NCBI GenBank assembly: GCA_951230915.1
Contig: OX579641.1
Coordinates: forward strand, 22,422,254 to 22,486,253
From: Antitrichia curtipendula
Lineage: Eukaryota > Streptophyta > Bryopsida > Hypnales > Leucodontaceae
DNA: 64,000 nucleotides
Reading direction: 5' to 3'
The notes below the pieces were generated by a model. That model did no database searches, was not told the DNA's origin, and was given only the letters and a program-made list of their open reading frames with translations. Shown in pieces: positions 50,057-61,615 of this stretch (positions are counted from its first letter, which is position 1; each line of letters begins with the position of its first letter). The position numbers were made by a program, and so were the translations under genes.

Positions 50057-50768
50057 GGGTCACTGCAAGAAACACCTGCCATTTTGGACTCAAAATAGGC
50101 CTAATACTGTAGTACTATAATCTTTTAGAATATATTTTCTTAAATGAAAAAAAATATGGATAATTTTTAAAGCATTAAAGATAGTATGCTTCTCAAAATT
50201 CAGACTTAGAAAAATTTATCTTTAAAAGTTATGCACAAAAAAAGAATGATGGAAATACCAAGAAAATAGATAAATAATAATAAATAGTAAAAAAATAGCA
50301 AAAAAATTCAAAAATTCATTTTTTCTAACTTGAAGGTGCTCCTTCTCGACAATTTTCATCTTTAGAAAACAAAAATTGTATTCTCTACACTTGTGCAAAA
50401 GTAGTGCACTTTGAGCACATGTGGGAGGTTGACACTTTACTATTTTTAGAAAATCTCTTTATAAGCTTGTGTAACTTTAGTAGAAGTCTTTGTATCCCAA
50501 TTTTCACCTTCAAATTCAAATTTTGGCTCAAAAATAGTACTAAAATCTTCCAAAATACCTAAGGTAGACATCCAATCAGGGGCTATTTAAAAATAGTGAA
50601 TTCATTTTAAAACATTTTAAGAAATTATTCAATGTCTAAAACTACTACATGTACTTTCATTCCGAATTTCATAGAGAACGAACATATTATACAAAAGTTA
50701 TGAGCAAAAAACCACTTGTCCAAGGCTAAGGGGATAAAAAATAGGACAAGTGTTTCTTGCAATCACCC
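50057..50768. mobile_element. MITE with GGGTRATTGCAAGAAACAC termini, copy 2
   Basis: Left end GGGTCACTGCAAGAAACACC; right end GTGTTTCTTGCAATCACCC. TAAG flanks both sides (50053-50056 and 50769-50772), a plausible 4-bp target duplication. The right part is closely similar to the element at 5991-6828 ('acttgtccaagg', 'aataggacaagtg'). The 712-bp interior has no transposase, so the mobilising superfamily is unknown. Confidence 0.85.
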
Positions 50769-50999
50769 TAAGGCAAAATGCCTTGACTGCCATGCTCGTT
50801 GAATTTCGAGCTCATGGCAATGAAGAGACTCTAAGGTATTGACATAACAACAAACTATCTTCATTTGTGTTTGAAGAAATGTCCATAGGAAGAAATGAGT
50901 AGATAACTAAGAATCTTTCATAGCACCTATGTGAAATTCAATATAAAGCACGACCAAACTTGAGTAGATCAAATGGAACTTAACCCTTTAATCCTTTAA

Positions 51000-52230
51000 G
51001 GATTGAGGCACAAAAGATATGAGGTCAGTACAAAAGCCCATCTGATGTACAATGAGACAAAATTGGATGGACTTGTGGATTATGAGGGCCATAATTTTTG
51101 GGAATATAGGGTAGGTTATGTATTAGATAACCGATGAGCCGTGCTAGCGGCGAATAGGTTATCATACATAACTTGGTTGTACATTTTCCAATCACAACCT
51201 TTGATCTTCATGATCCAAGGTGTAGGAAGCAAGTTGAAAGGAAAGAAGGTTATGAGTTGCAACTTGTAATGGCAATGATGACGGGTTGCCAATGGGAAGG
51301 TGCCACGTTAGCATTGAAAAGTCAACAACCGGTTATGAGGATTTGGCCTTGAAAATTTTGTGATAAATTGCAATGATGAACTAGGTCTAAGAAATTGAAG
51401 TACAAAATTTGTATTAAAGTAAGGCAAAACGTAGAGAAAGGGAGCTTGCATACCTTGAATGCCAGCTATGTACACTAGGATGTTGATGTTTATATCATTG
51501 ACCGTACTCCATATGCCTTGAAATTGCGATGGGAGCCGGTTTACACATCATAAATTGACTTACTTGGTCGATTTCAAGCCAATAATCCACCTGCGCAAGG
51601 TGGTGTCGCATTGTATTTACATATACTATATAAAAACAATTAATTGTTGTCAAACTAGAGGATTTTTTGGAGAGTTTAAAGGTCCACATAGAGAAGATTC
51701 TACCTTTTTTACCTCTATTAGACAACCATTAGACATTAGTTCTTTTATTTCTTTAGTTGAAAGCATTTTAAACTTTATTTGTAAATTTGAAATTGTTAAA
51801 TGAAAAGGCGAAGTTTGTTTTATCTTTTCTTTTGAATTTTAAAAAGGATAAAGGCCATGTAGTTGCTATGTAAGAGATAAGGATAGAGTTATGGGAAGAA
51901 AAAGGTGGCCAATGGATGAATTGTGGTCCATGTGACATTTTAGAGGCCAAATCCATTTGCTTAGGTGGAAGGGATGGAGGATGAGGTGGAAGATAAGATG
52001 GAGGGTCTTCTTCTTCCTCCTCATAGTTTGCTTAAGGGTAACCGAGACTTTGGAGAAAGACAACAGATTGTATAGGAGAGTTTTTGCAATGAAATTACGG
52101 GAGTTTATTCATCTTGTTTTGAGGTTTTTGTAAACCTATCACTCACTCAATTTAGAGTTTTTTTGTGGAAGTTATGCTTGATGGAATGAGAGAGGGATAA
52201 TTGTCATGGAGTGAGAGGGCAGAATTTTCA
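51000..52230. other. Left arm of the 8-kb element, no gene recognised
   Basis: Short open frames on both strands (for example 51495-51725 - and 51555-51803 +) lack recognisable motifs. It may hold decayed coding or cis-acting sequence. Confidence 0.35.
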
Positions 52231-52234
52231 AAGG

Positions 52235-52700
52235 CTTATAACTTTTGGGTGAAAAGTTTTTTTGTCTTTGAGATTTTAGAAGAGTATGTGCTGTTTAGAT
52301 GTTAGCTTTCTAAATATCTTTCATTTTCTTAGTTTGGAGTTAGGATACAAAAGTTATAGGCTTAGAGGCGAAGTAGTGAGAGACTGCCTTTGATGTGAAG
52401 AAAGAGAACTTTGACCAACTGTAAAAGTCAGACAATACTTTATTTTGTGTTGAAATTTAGAAGGTGTGTAGATTATTGTGTTAGCTTTCTATAGAGATAT
52501 CCTACAATTAGTTTGGAGTTTGTATGTTAGAGTTATGGGCTTGAAAGAAGAGTAGTGATGAGCTGCCTTTGAATTGGAGAAAGTGAACTTTGACCAACTA
52601 TAAAAGTCAGATAGTATGATATTTTGAGTTGAATTTTTGAGGTTTTGTAAATACTGTTGTTAACTTTCTAGAGAGATTTTTATTCTCAATTTGAAATCTT
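52235..52700. repeat. Tandem repeat, period about 176 bp, inside the 8-kb element
   Basis: 'ctgcctttga' followed by 'gaactttgaccaact' and 'aaaagtcaga' recurs near 52384 and 52560. 'gttagctttcta' and 'agtttggagtt' recur at the same spacing. Two to three diverged units, non-coding. Confidence 0.85.
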
Positions 52701-53769
52701 GGAGCGGTTGTGGCACTAATATTAGTGGCGGGACCTTCCTAGAAGAGAATTTATAAGGTTTAGGAGCAACATCAACTACTTTATATTACATGTGATATTT
52801 TATTGGGACTTTATGGTGGAATATGGAGATTTTATGGAGGTTTTATGAACATGTACATATATTTTACTAAATCACGGGGCCCTTTATTTTCCGGCCAAGT
52901 TTAATTGCAGCCAGAAGCCCGGCATTTTCCCAAGGCAAGGCCTCTCTACTCAACAACGGCCTCAAACAATGAGGAGTGATTGTTAGATTCTAAATGCAGA
53001 AACCATGCACGCCTACAATGTCTACTGAAGCCATCCTTCAGAAGCAGTTATCTCCAAACTCAATTTCAATTTTCTGTGAGCAACGATTTCATGCCAAACT
53101 GCACCTGGGCACTGGGTTACTAGTTGTGATTTTCCATTACATAAGGAGAATTCAAATCACAAAAGGACAATTCAAATGAACTCAAATCACGAAAAGACAA
53201 TTCAAATGAATAGAGGTTTGTACACTTTAGAATTCACATCAACGGGACCATCCACATAATGCGATCTTACATCACAAAAAATTTAAAATTTGTAAAGTCC
53301 TTCATCAACAAATTTAGAAAATTGCCCCTTCAACCTACACTCCAAATGTAGGATGAAAACTACATAATTGGAGAGAAACCTACTTCCCCTAATCCTAGCA
53401 TTTTTATCTCCACCCAACATCAACATCACCATGAAGCAAAGAGTTACCGAAATTGAAGTTCATCATTAAATATGCTATGTGGGCATGAAAATACTACTTG
53501 TATGCCTATTCAAAACAAGTAGCTACACACTAGTCTAAGGCACTAAAACAAAAATAGGTTTGCCACTTCAAAGACCTTTCATTGCTGGCAAATGTATAAC
53601 AACTTTGTAAACTGCCAAATCAAAAAGACTTGCGTTGACGTGGTGTTGTATGGTCTCGATTTCTTCCCAATCCATCGTCTTCATCGGCCAAGTTTAGTTT
53701 CAACTTCCACCACCTCTACACCTGTGCTATGCCATGCACCTATACAAATTCAAGTTACAACACTCTCAA

Positions 53770-55740
53770 CTAAAGTCTGCGGTTGAGCTTCTCGTGGTGA
53801 AACAAATAGTAATTCTCCTGGCAGATCCATTTTGCCCCACATGCATCACAATACCACCGTTGTACATGACTGCATACCACACAAGCACGCTTGAGCTTGG
53901 AATGCGAAGGAACATAAATGCGAGCTAGCCTAATTCTGTGTAATGCCGGACTTGGATTTGGCATTTTCTTGAATGCCCTAGCATTCAAAGATTCTTAAAT
54001 CAAGTGTTTCCCCACTGCAATTTTTAATTTAAGGTGTGGCAACACTTTCAATCCCAACTCCTCGATCTCATCAATCCATATGACATAGGAGTTGACAAGG
54101 CTTTGGTCAACAAGAAAATGAACAATCTTCAACCACCACTTGTGACACCTCAATTGACACAAATAATTTTCGCGTAGCTGATTGGTGACATCGACTCCGC
54201 GCATGTACTCCACATACTGCCAGTGTATTGGCAATGAAGGCACGATGAATTGGCCCTATAGTCCTACAATATGATGGAGGACCTTTGTATTCAGTTCCCA
54301 CGATGCTACAGCTGTGCTTAGCAGCGTGGCAAGTTTTTTGTCTTACCACAAAATGACACCCATCTGCCCGTGCATATGTATACATATCAACATTGACTCG
54401 TGGACTTCAAGGTTAGGGTCCCTAGATAGACCCATAGGAAGGTTTTTGCTCGTTCGTCTCACGGTTCCAGTTGCCCATATGCCTTGCATCATGAAATGAT
54501 GGAAGAAATTTACACTAGCAAATAAATTATCCACTACTAGACAATGGCCATGGTACTCAAGCCCTCGAATCATCCTATCAACTACATGGTATCCTAATCC
54601 ATGCTCCCTACTACTTGAACCTTCTCTAAAATAGACCTCTATTTGCCAAACAAATAAGCTCTTAGAACTAGCCAGAAGCCAAATCTTGATTCCAAAATAG
54701 ACTGGTTTATCGGACATAAATTGCCGGATAAAGCAATAACGACCTTTATAAGGGATCACGCATTCATCGACTGTAATTTCATGTTACAAGTTGTAGATTG
54801 ACTTGGAGACTTAAAGAAACCTGTCAACCAACCACCTGGTCTTAGCGATTCGATCAAATGCAGGGTCTTTAAGATAGATCTCTCACCACAGTTTGGTTGT
54901 CCACTAAGTGGAGACAACACAAGATTTGAAACCAACAATCATGAGACATGACTTCCAAAATCAATTCACAATGAAGAAATGTGACTCAGATTGCATCCAA
55001 TATTGACAAAGAGATGCTAATCTTTTGCATCCTATAAAGATGTAAATCCCCAACCAACCGTGAATGTCGCCAATAGTGACATCCTCCCAATTGCGACCAC
55101 CCTTCATACGCGGCTCTTCATTGGGCTTGTGCAGCAAGACAATTCAAATATACCAATTCGTTTCAAGAACAATTCGTGCTAAGGTTCCTTCATCCCAATA
55201 CATATTGAATATGCGCTCTGGTTTAGGAAGCCTAGCACTAGTAGGGCATTTTAGGCCAAGCTTTGGACCCGTGAAGTTGTCTCTACTTCACACAAATTAT
55301 ATGCTAGAAGAGCTCTAGGAATCTGAACGGTAGTGACTTGCTAGTTGTGCCGTGTCTAAGTACACGGGGTTAAAAGACTCGGACGTCATGCACCAATCAG
55401 CAAACCTGACAGCGACATCTTGTGATTTATTAATGTAGTCTACTTTGAAGTCGTCGTCATCACTTGACAAAGTGTCACAAAATTCTAGCAACCAATTGCA
55501 ATCACTAGAGTCTGCGTCATCTACGCTTTGAGGTAGGGCATCTTCCTCTTCATCGTCATCGGAGTCTATGCGAATATGTGAGAGATAGTCCGGTAAGGTA
55601 TATCTTACCTTTGGAAACGTCTTTTTGGCAGTCAAATTTTGGATGCTATCAATGCTTTCTATGTCAGAGGAAATATTGTACTCCTCGATAGGCTCTCCCG
55701 GTGGTTGTACTTCCTTGGAACTCTTCACCTTACTGCCAAC
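53770..55740 (-). pseudogene. piggyBac-type transposase, decayed
   Basis: In - strand order: an acidic N-terminal segment (IDSDDDEEEDALP; open 55315-55728), a TLARIVLETNWYI motif matching the piggyBac 'EETNRY' region, a segment like 'T.EI..FLGI', then the catalytic core. Three Asp fit the DDD triad: first in ITVDECVIPYKGR (codon 54766-54768), second in CLVVDNLFAS (54529-54531), third in YMRGVDVTNQLR (54190-54192). First-to-second spacing is about 79 residues, as in the insect enzyme (D268 to D346). The C-terminus has a Cys-rich finger (RACVVCS…WYCDACGAKWIC…LFHH). Stops lie near 54772-54840 and at 53995, and a frameshift lies near 54240, so the copy is inactive. Family membership is clear; precise subfamily is not. 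Confidence 0.9.
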
Positions 55741-55799
55741 AACGCTTGAGGCATGTGTTTGGTTGCTCTAAGTCTCCGAAACCAAGTGTGTCCCTAGAG

Positions 55800-57154
55800 T
55801 AAACATGGAAGGGTTGGTCATGGGATTGAGGTGACTGGGGCGGCACTTCCACAATCTGCTTTGGGTTGAAGCAACCTGCCCATATATTCTAGGGACGACC
55901 ATGCCCCTCTTCACTTCTTTGATCTCCTATGTTAGGTCCTAAAGCAACCCGCACGTCCCCCTCCTCCATCAAACGCTCTGTGTCTTCCCCCCCAAATTGC
56001 ACAAAATCACTCGCTTTCCAATTTTTACATCAATTCCCTCGCCAATGATATGACCTTGGGTCCACATTGGAGTGTTGCCATGTTTGAATGACACTAGAGA
56101 AAGTAAACAATTTGGCACTAGCACGGTCTAATGCCCCAATCTCGACGTACTGAATTCCAATTAAGGTATAGTGCTCATAGATGAGAAGGAATATCTCTAA
56201 CTACTACAACCGTCACTTTATACAACGCCCCACCTGGACGATTTGCTCCATACCTTGGAGCCTTCCAAATAGGCTCCACAAAGCGCCACAAATCGTCTCG
56301 AAATACGTTGTCCTACAAGTTAATGGGAACGGTCTCCATATTGCCAATTAAATGGTGACACTCAGGCGGTGGTATGTCGGAGAACAATGCGTCAACATTG
56401 GCTCCTTCATCTTCAGCCCCGAACATATCGTGAGCTGGCTGCTCGACATCCACCGTAAACTATGCTTTGTCCTCTTCTAAGCCTCCTAAAGTTGCAGACA
56501 TTGGAACTCCACTGGTAGTGATGGCCCCGGTGAAAACTTTCGGGGTCAAATTTGACATTGGTAATTATGGAGCCTAGTTCCGGGGTCTTCAAACCTTTGC
56601 AATTGGCCCCTTACCCTTCTCTTCCCTCTTGAACCTTCCATTCTTTGTACAACTTGGGATCACTCACAAATAGAGCAATTGTGTTAGTTACAGGCCAAAT
56701 GCAATCAATGTACCTTAGCAATTGACGTCTTCTGCCCAATTTTAAGCCCCTAAAGCAGTGACCTCAAGCAAGACGAAACTGGGATCTATTAAGAAGGAAT
56801 GGCTAAAGTAGTGTATGAAGGTGGTACATTATTTGGCGCAAACTTAGTGCATAAAGTAGGAGGTGGTGGACCAATGTCTTCTTCCCCTATTCTGTGGACA
56901 CGCATTAGTATCTATATAGCAACTGGAATCAAAGCATCGATTGTTGTAGGTTGTTTCTTTGCCCGCGACCTCTTGACTTTCTTTGCATTGGCCTCCATCA
57001 TAGCAAGTGCCTTTTTTTGCATCCTACTCTTCATGGTTTGGACACTTGGCTCCTCCTCTACAATGGCGTCCAATATGGGGACGTCACCTAGCTGATGCGG
57101 GATTGATTTCTTCAGTGGCGGCTTCCTCATTCTCTTCGAGGGTGCTAAGGTCAT
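55800..57154 (-). pseudogene. Decayed coding sequence upstream of the transposase, function unknown
   Basis: The open part 56912-57154 (-) encodes a basic stretch (KSRMQKKALAMMEANAKKVK, then RSRAKKQ) that looks like a nuclear-localisation region. Below it, piecing frames together gives protein-like text such as AEDEGANVDALFSDIPPP, WKAPRYGANRPGGALYKVTV and QFGGEDTERLMEEGDVRVAL, broken by stops. It could be a long N-terminal extension of the transposase or a separate element protein. I recognise no family. Confidence 0.5.
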
Positions 57155-57789
57155 AGCGATCTGAACCTGCTGCAGAGAAAGAGAATCGGATTAAATTTGA
57201 ACAAAACAATGATTGTCCACAATTTGAAACACACCCTCAAGCGACAACATTACATAGGTAGAGAAACAAAGATTGCATTCAAGTACTAATTTATATTAAT
57301 TTTACTAGAACATGAATGGTCTTTTTAATGACTATGGTGAATTTCAGGCCGTAGAAGAAGTGAGATTCAGGTGCTACACCACAAATTTCCACTTTCAAGG
57401 AAATTCGGTTTTGTAGAAAAGGAGTGACTATTGGATTTTGAATCGTCATTGTAAATCCTCCAATCCCAGTTGAAAAGTGGAAAGTGTTTTATTGTCGGGT
57501 GCCAATTGAAAGTCACGAATTGCATCCATATAACTAATCATGCTCCACCGAATTGAGCCCTTATTAATATAAATTACTATTGTGTAAATTTTCAACTAAC
57601 TAAAAAAGCTAGTAGCTTTCAACATGAAGCGTGCATTTGGAACTTGGATTCAAGAGCCCCAAGTCCTTTGTAAAAATTGAAAAAGCATATGCTAGTGGAG
57701 TTTGAGGAAAGGGAGTTGTGAAAAGCTTGTTTACGCTAATTCAAGAGATGGAGGGAGAACGAAACATTCAAAAACATCATAAGTTGGGT

Positions 57790-58510
57790 CTATCCTACAC
57801 CCCTTTGCACTGTAAATCCTAAACCTTGCCTGACAAATGCATCGAAACTTGCAGGTACCCTAAACCCAAAACCCACCCAAAGTATGAGTTCAGTAATCCC
57901 CTCACTTGGATCTACAAATTCTCTTGCATTGGATGGGGAGGTAATTGTTGGGCTCCATTCAATTAGAGCTTTTGAGTTTACGCGGCCTTCTTCATCTTCT
58001 ATCCTTATCGGAAACACAAAAATGTGACGCAACGTATCATGCACAAATTGTAAAAATTCATAGTGATCACACCAACCTAAGAGGTGGGCAGCGTAGCGAT
58101 ACCAAAGGTAACGCAATTGGTCTTCAACGTCAAATTGCCCTCTAAGATTCCACTTTGTTGGCCTAGGCTCCGCTTGTAGCTAAATTCTATCAAACAAACG
58201 CACAACCATAGAAGCTGCACGCTCAAATGCACCTTGCAATCAAAACCAATGTTGTAGCTTTTCTACAGAATCGACGTCCACCCTAGCAATGTAGCCACCA
58301 TGGTTGGGTCCCATGAATTCGCTACTTGAATTGGAAAGAAGAGATTGCACTCAGACCTGCAACACTTGAAAAGTCGAGTACAACCTTATTGCATTCATAA
58401 ATTGCCCGCGGCCTCTTGTAGCTGTTTTCCCCCCACCGAGACGCTATCTTGCAATCCAAGTGCGTACAGCCCACCTGGAATGTTCCAATCCTCCAAGACA
58501 CCAAAATCAC
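57790..58510 (-). pseudogene. Second decayed open region in the 8-kb element, function unknown
   Basis: Two open stretches (58322-58510 and 57790-58116, -), joined through a few stops, read like one protein: WRIGTFQVGCTHLDCKIASR, then FMGPNHGGYIARVDVDSVEK, AASMVVRLFDRI, LRYLWYRYAAHLLGWCDHYE, and a C-terminal part ending FRVPASFDAFVRQGLGF. Its composition (aromatic, few low-complexity stretches) suggests a folded globular protein. No family is recognised. It may be an accessory gene of the element or a captured host gene. Confidence 0.5.
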
Positions 58511-58995
58511 ACTCCACTACTTGTTTGGAGAGCAAATTCTACAATAACCAGCTTCAATGGTGAATCCCACTACTTGTCTCGAGTTCCTGGTCACATAAGA
58601 AACTAATAAAAAAAAATGCCACCACACCTCCTCCAACAAGGAATCCAAGGCACCCAGCTTGCACGACTTCAGTTGTTCTAAATTGTCACAAACCGGGAGT
58701 GTAGGTCATCTGCTGCAGTACTTACAAGAAATTTGACACATATAAATCTTAACCAGAATACAAGCTCACACCTTTGTATTGTATTCTCTAGACTGTACGC
58801 AAGCTTTTGAACTCTACAGAATCTTGGAAATAATGATCTCTTTTTTTTATATAAAAAATTGCTAAATTTACGTGAGCTGCTTGCCTTTCAATTCGTGGTT
58901 CTGTACATTTTCCAATTTGTCAAACTTCAACACTAAAACACAACAATAATGTGAACTATAGTCCACTTTTAGCCACTCAGGCCTTAAAGGGTTAA

Positions 58996-59817
58996 GAAGG
59001 TAGGACGTGCAAGGTTGCAAGGGCCCGTATTGAAGGCGGGGTCTTTTGTTTGAGATTGGATCTAAATTTTATTTGTGAATATGCCAATAAACTTTACATA
59101 TTGTCTATCGGGCCAAATGAAGAAGAAGAAGAAGAAGAGGAGAAGGAGAAATAAGCGCCTTGCACAAAAAAATAACAAACACTACAAAGAAAAATGGGCC
59201 TCAAAAAAGCCGCAAAACAAAAATAGTAGTGAAGTCACTTGTTGAATTTTTGTTTTAATTAAAAATAAATAAAAATAAATAATTTTTAATAGTTTAATTA
59301 ATAATTGCAATTCCTACTAGCGATAATCCTACTAGATTAGCTAGGATTGTCCTTTCTTGGTTTTTTCTTTGGTTTTTTGGTGCAACATTGACACCACTTC
59401 TAGTTTTGAGTTTGGGGGCCTTTTTCATGCCCCATTTTTCTTGTAATGAGAATAAGTAGCTTGTGTACTAGCTTGTGCAAAGTAGTTGGTCAACAAGGTT
59501 TTTCACTAATGTTCTAATAGTAAGAAATAACAAATCAAACAATTTGGATCAAATTTAGTGAGTGTGTTTAGAAAGTGTGTTAAAAAAAGTCACTATTTTT
59601 TAAGGAAAAGTAGACAAATTGAACACCTTAACCAGCTATAAGTTCTCTTAATTTCATATTTGAATGATGAATATAGTGTTTTAGGGTATTTATCACTCAA
59701 ATAACTTCTCATTCTTCCCAAATGATGTTTGAATCTTCAAAAATGAATCTTTCTTTATAACGAGTTTGAAGAAATTTAGACACTTGATATATTTGATAAA
59801 AGATGTAAATGAACAAA
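58996..59817. other. AT-rich intergenic DNA with a (GAA)n run
   Basis: A GAA/GAG-rich run lies at about 59119-59150. No gene is recognised. Confidence 0.5.
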
Positions 59818-59819
59818 TG

Positions 59820-59895
59820 AAAAATTCCAAATAATTTAATGCAATGGTACTTTCCATTTGTTCAAAAAAAAAAAAAAAAAAAAAATTCCAAATAA
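59820..59895. mobile_element. Tiny poly(A)-tailed insertion with 15-bp target duplication
   Basis: The direct repeat AAAAATTCCAAATAA occurs at 59820-59834 and 59881-59895. Between them are about 29 bp of unrelated sequence followed by a run of about 17-22 A. A 3' A-tail plus long direct repeats is the signature of target-primed reverse transcription (LINE machinery), here with an extremely short cargo. Confidence 0.6.
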
Positions 59896-59999
59896 GGATT
59901 TTTGCCAAACTATTAATGTACTTGTTAGTCAAGAAAGGAAATCAATTATCGATACCCAATATTTTTGAGGATCATGATTTTAAAGAGTAGTTATTTTAC

Positions 60000-61615
60000 T
60001 AGTGTTGATTACAACGAAGCTTGGACGGTATCCGACTGAGATATTCCTTGTAGATTGATACCCGTCACCTGTTCATACCCGGTGAACCTGATGAGAAATC
60101 TCTCCGAATTTTGAAGAACAGAGGAGAACAATCGCGGCAAATATTTGGTGTAGACAGCAATCCGAAGAGCTTTGGTTCGATTGAAATTCTGCAGTTCTTC
60201 AGCTCTTTCTGGTTTGTACTTCACACTCAGAAGCAACAGAGAGCTTTGACTGCATATCTAGTTTGTGGGCTCATTTTGATCCATTGCGTTGCATTGACGG
60301 TTCTGGTTTCAGTTTAGGGTTTGTGGAGCTTCTGGATCAACTGGATTTTCCTTTGATTATTGTCATTGTGGTTTATTGTGAATGGTGGTATCATTCTTTT
60401 CTTCAAAATCTTATTGTATTTTATGTCTTGGTTTTGGGGTTTATGTATAATTGGAAGCTAGTTTGAGGTTTCAGTTGTAGTGGAGGTCAGTTGGGGCATT
60501 TCTTGTTTGAGAGAATTTGGTGTGGTTCCTTGGATTAGCAAGTTTGAAAGCATTAGGGTATTTGTTTTGTAGACTTTGGTAATCTCCGTCTCTTAAGTGA
60601 CATCTTATCACGGAGATCCTTTGCCATAACTCAAATCGGTGGTTTGGTAGCTGTATTGTTGTACAATAGAGATTCTGGTTTAAGAGATTGTTGTATCTTG
60701 TCTAGGGAATTTGGAAATTTTAGGATTGAACTTTACGAGTATTTCTTCCATTTGCATAGTCATTCTATTTAAATTGAAGATAGACTGTGTGAGGGATTTC
60801 TTTTGTAGTATCTCAATGTCACAAGTTGTGGTGACTTGTAAGAAACATCCGAACTATTTGTGGTGACTGGATTTTGTATGTCTACTTGAGTTATGGCAAA
60901 GGAATAGTAGCATTCTAAGATTGGTGAATAGGTTTTTTTGAGTGTATTAATTAGTGAGGATTATACTGAAAAATATATGAAAAATGTATGAAAAAAATGT
61001 GTGGAGTATGATGAGAAATATTCTAAGAATTATATTTAGGGCAAAGACCCTCGCATTCAACCGCTTGTTGTCGAACCAATGGTTTGAAAATGTAGACATT
61101 TCTAGTTCACAATTTAAGTAAGGCATGTGTTAAAAGCCATTGGGGCATGCTGGGGTTCACCATTTTAAAGAATGAATTTCTGATTTCTCATAGAGTTTCG
61201 ACCTGCTGGCATAAGCATACTGGCAGTCTTTAAAACTTTCAAATAGGGTTTTTGAATAGAGAGGATTATACCAATGAATATGTTGAATAATATCCTAACG
61301 ATAACTGAAAGTCACATATAAAAATTACACATTCTGTTTAGGGTAAGGTAGAGGTTCCATTGACCATACATGTGATGTTTGATTTTTTGCAATTGGTTTT
61401 TATTTTAACACAAAATAAAATTGCAAAATTTAAGATGGTGCAAGTTTCTAGATTGTTGTAGGAAAAGGTTCAAAGTTCACCTGTATGGTGAATGGAACCT
61501 GTCCCTTTCAGTGTATGGTGAATGGAGAGTTTACATCAGAGACACTTGCTGGTTCATGACTTAATCTTATGCTGGTCTATTATTTGCAGACTGACTGGAA
61601 CAGAGTCTCTCCACC
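60000..61615 (+). promoter_or_regulatory. Promoter and 5' leader with intron of the SLC44-type gene
   Basis: Composition becomes gene-like from about 60000. The acceptor TATTTGCAG at 61581-61589 sits 26 bp before the start codon, so a leader intron is likely, with a first non-coding exon perhaps around 60050-60320. The donor was not fixed. Confidence 0.5.

Larger units (their letters stand above)
50984..58991 (-). mobile_element. 8-kb piggyBac-like element with TTAA at both ends
   Basis: It lies between TTAA at 50980-50983 and TTAA at 58992-58995. The left end reads CCCTTTAATCCTTTAAGG and the right end read inward CCCTTTAAGG. After a short internal duplication on the left the ends align as CCTTTAAGGATTGAGGCACA with CCTTTAAGGCCTGAGTGGCT, both followed by AAAAG. 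Inside, the - strand carries a decayed piggyBac transposase (53770-55740) and further decayed coding sequence (55800-57154, 57790-58510). The left arm holds 176-bp tandem repeats. TTAA duplications and CCC termini are the hallmark of the piggyBac superfamily. Boundaries are inferred from this window only. Confidence 0.8.
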
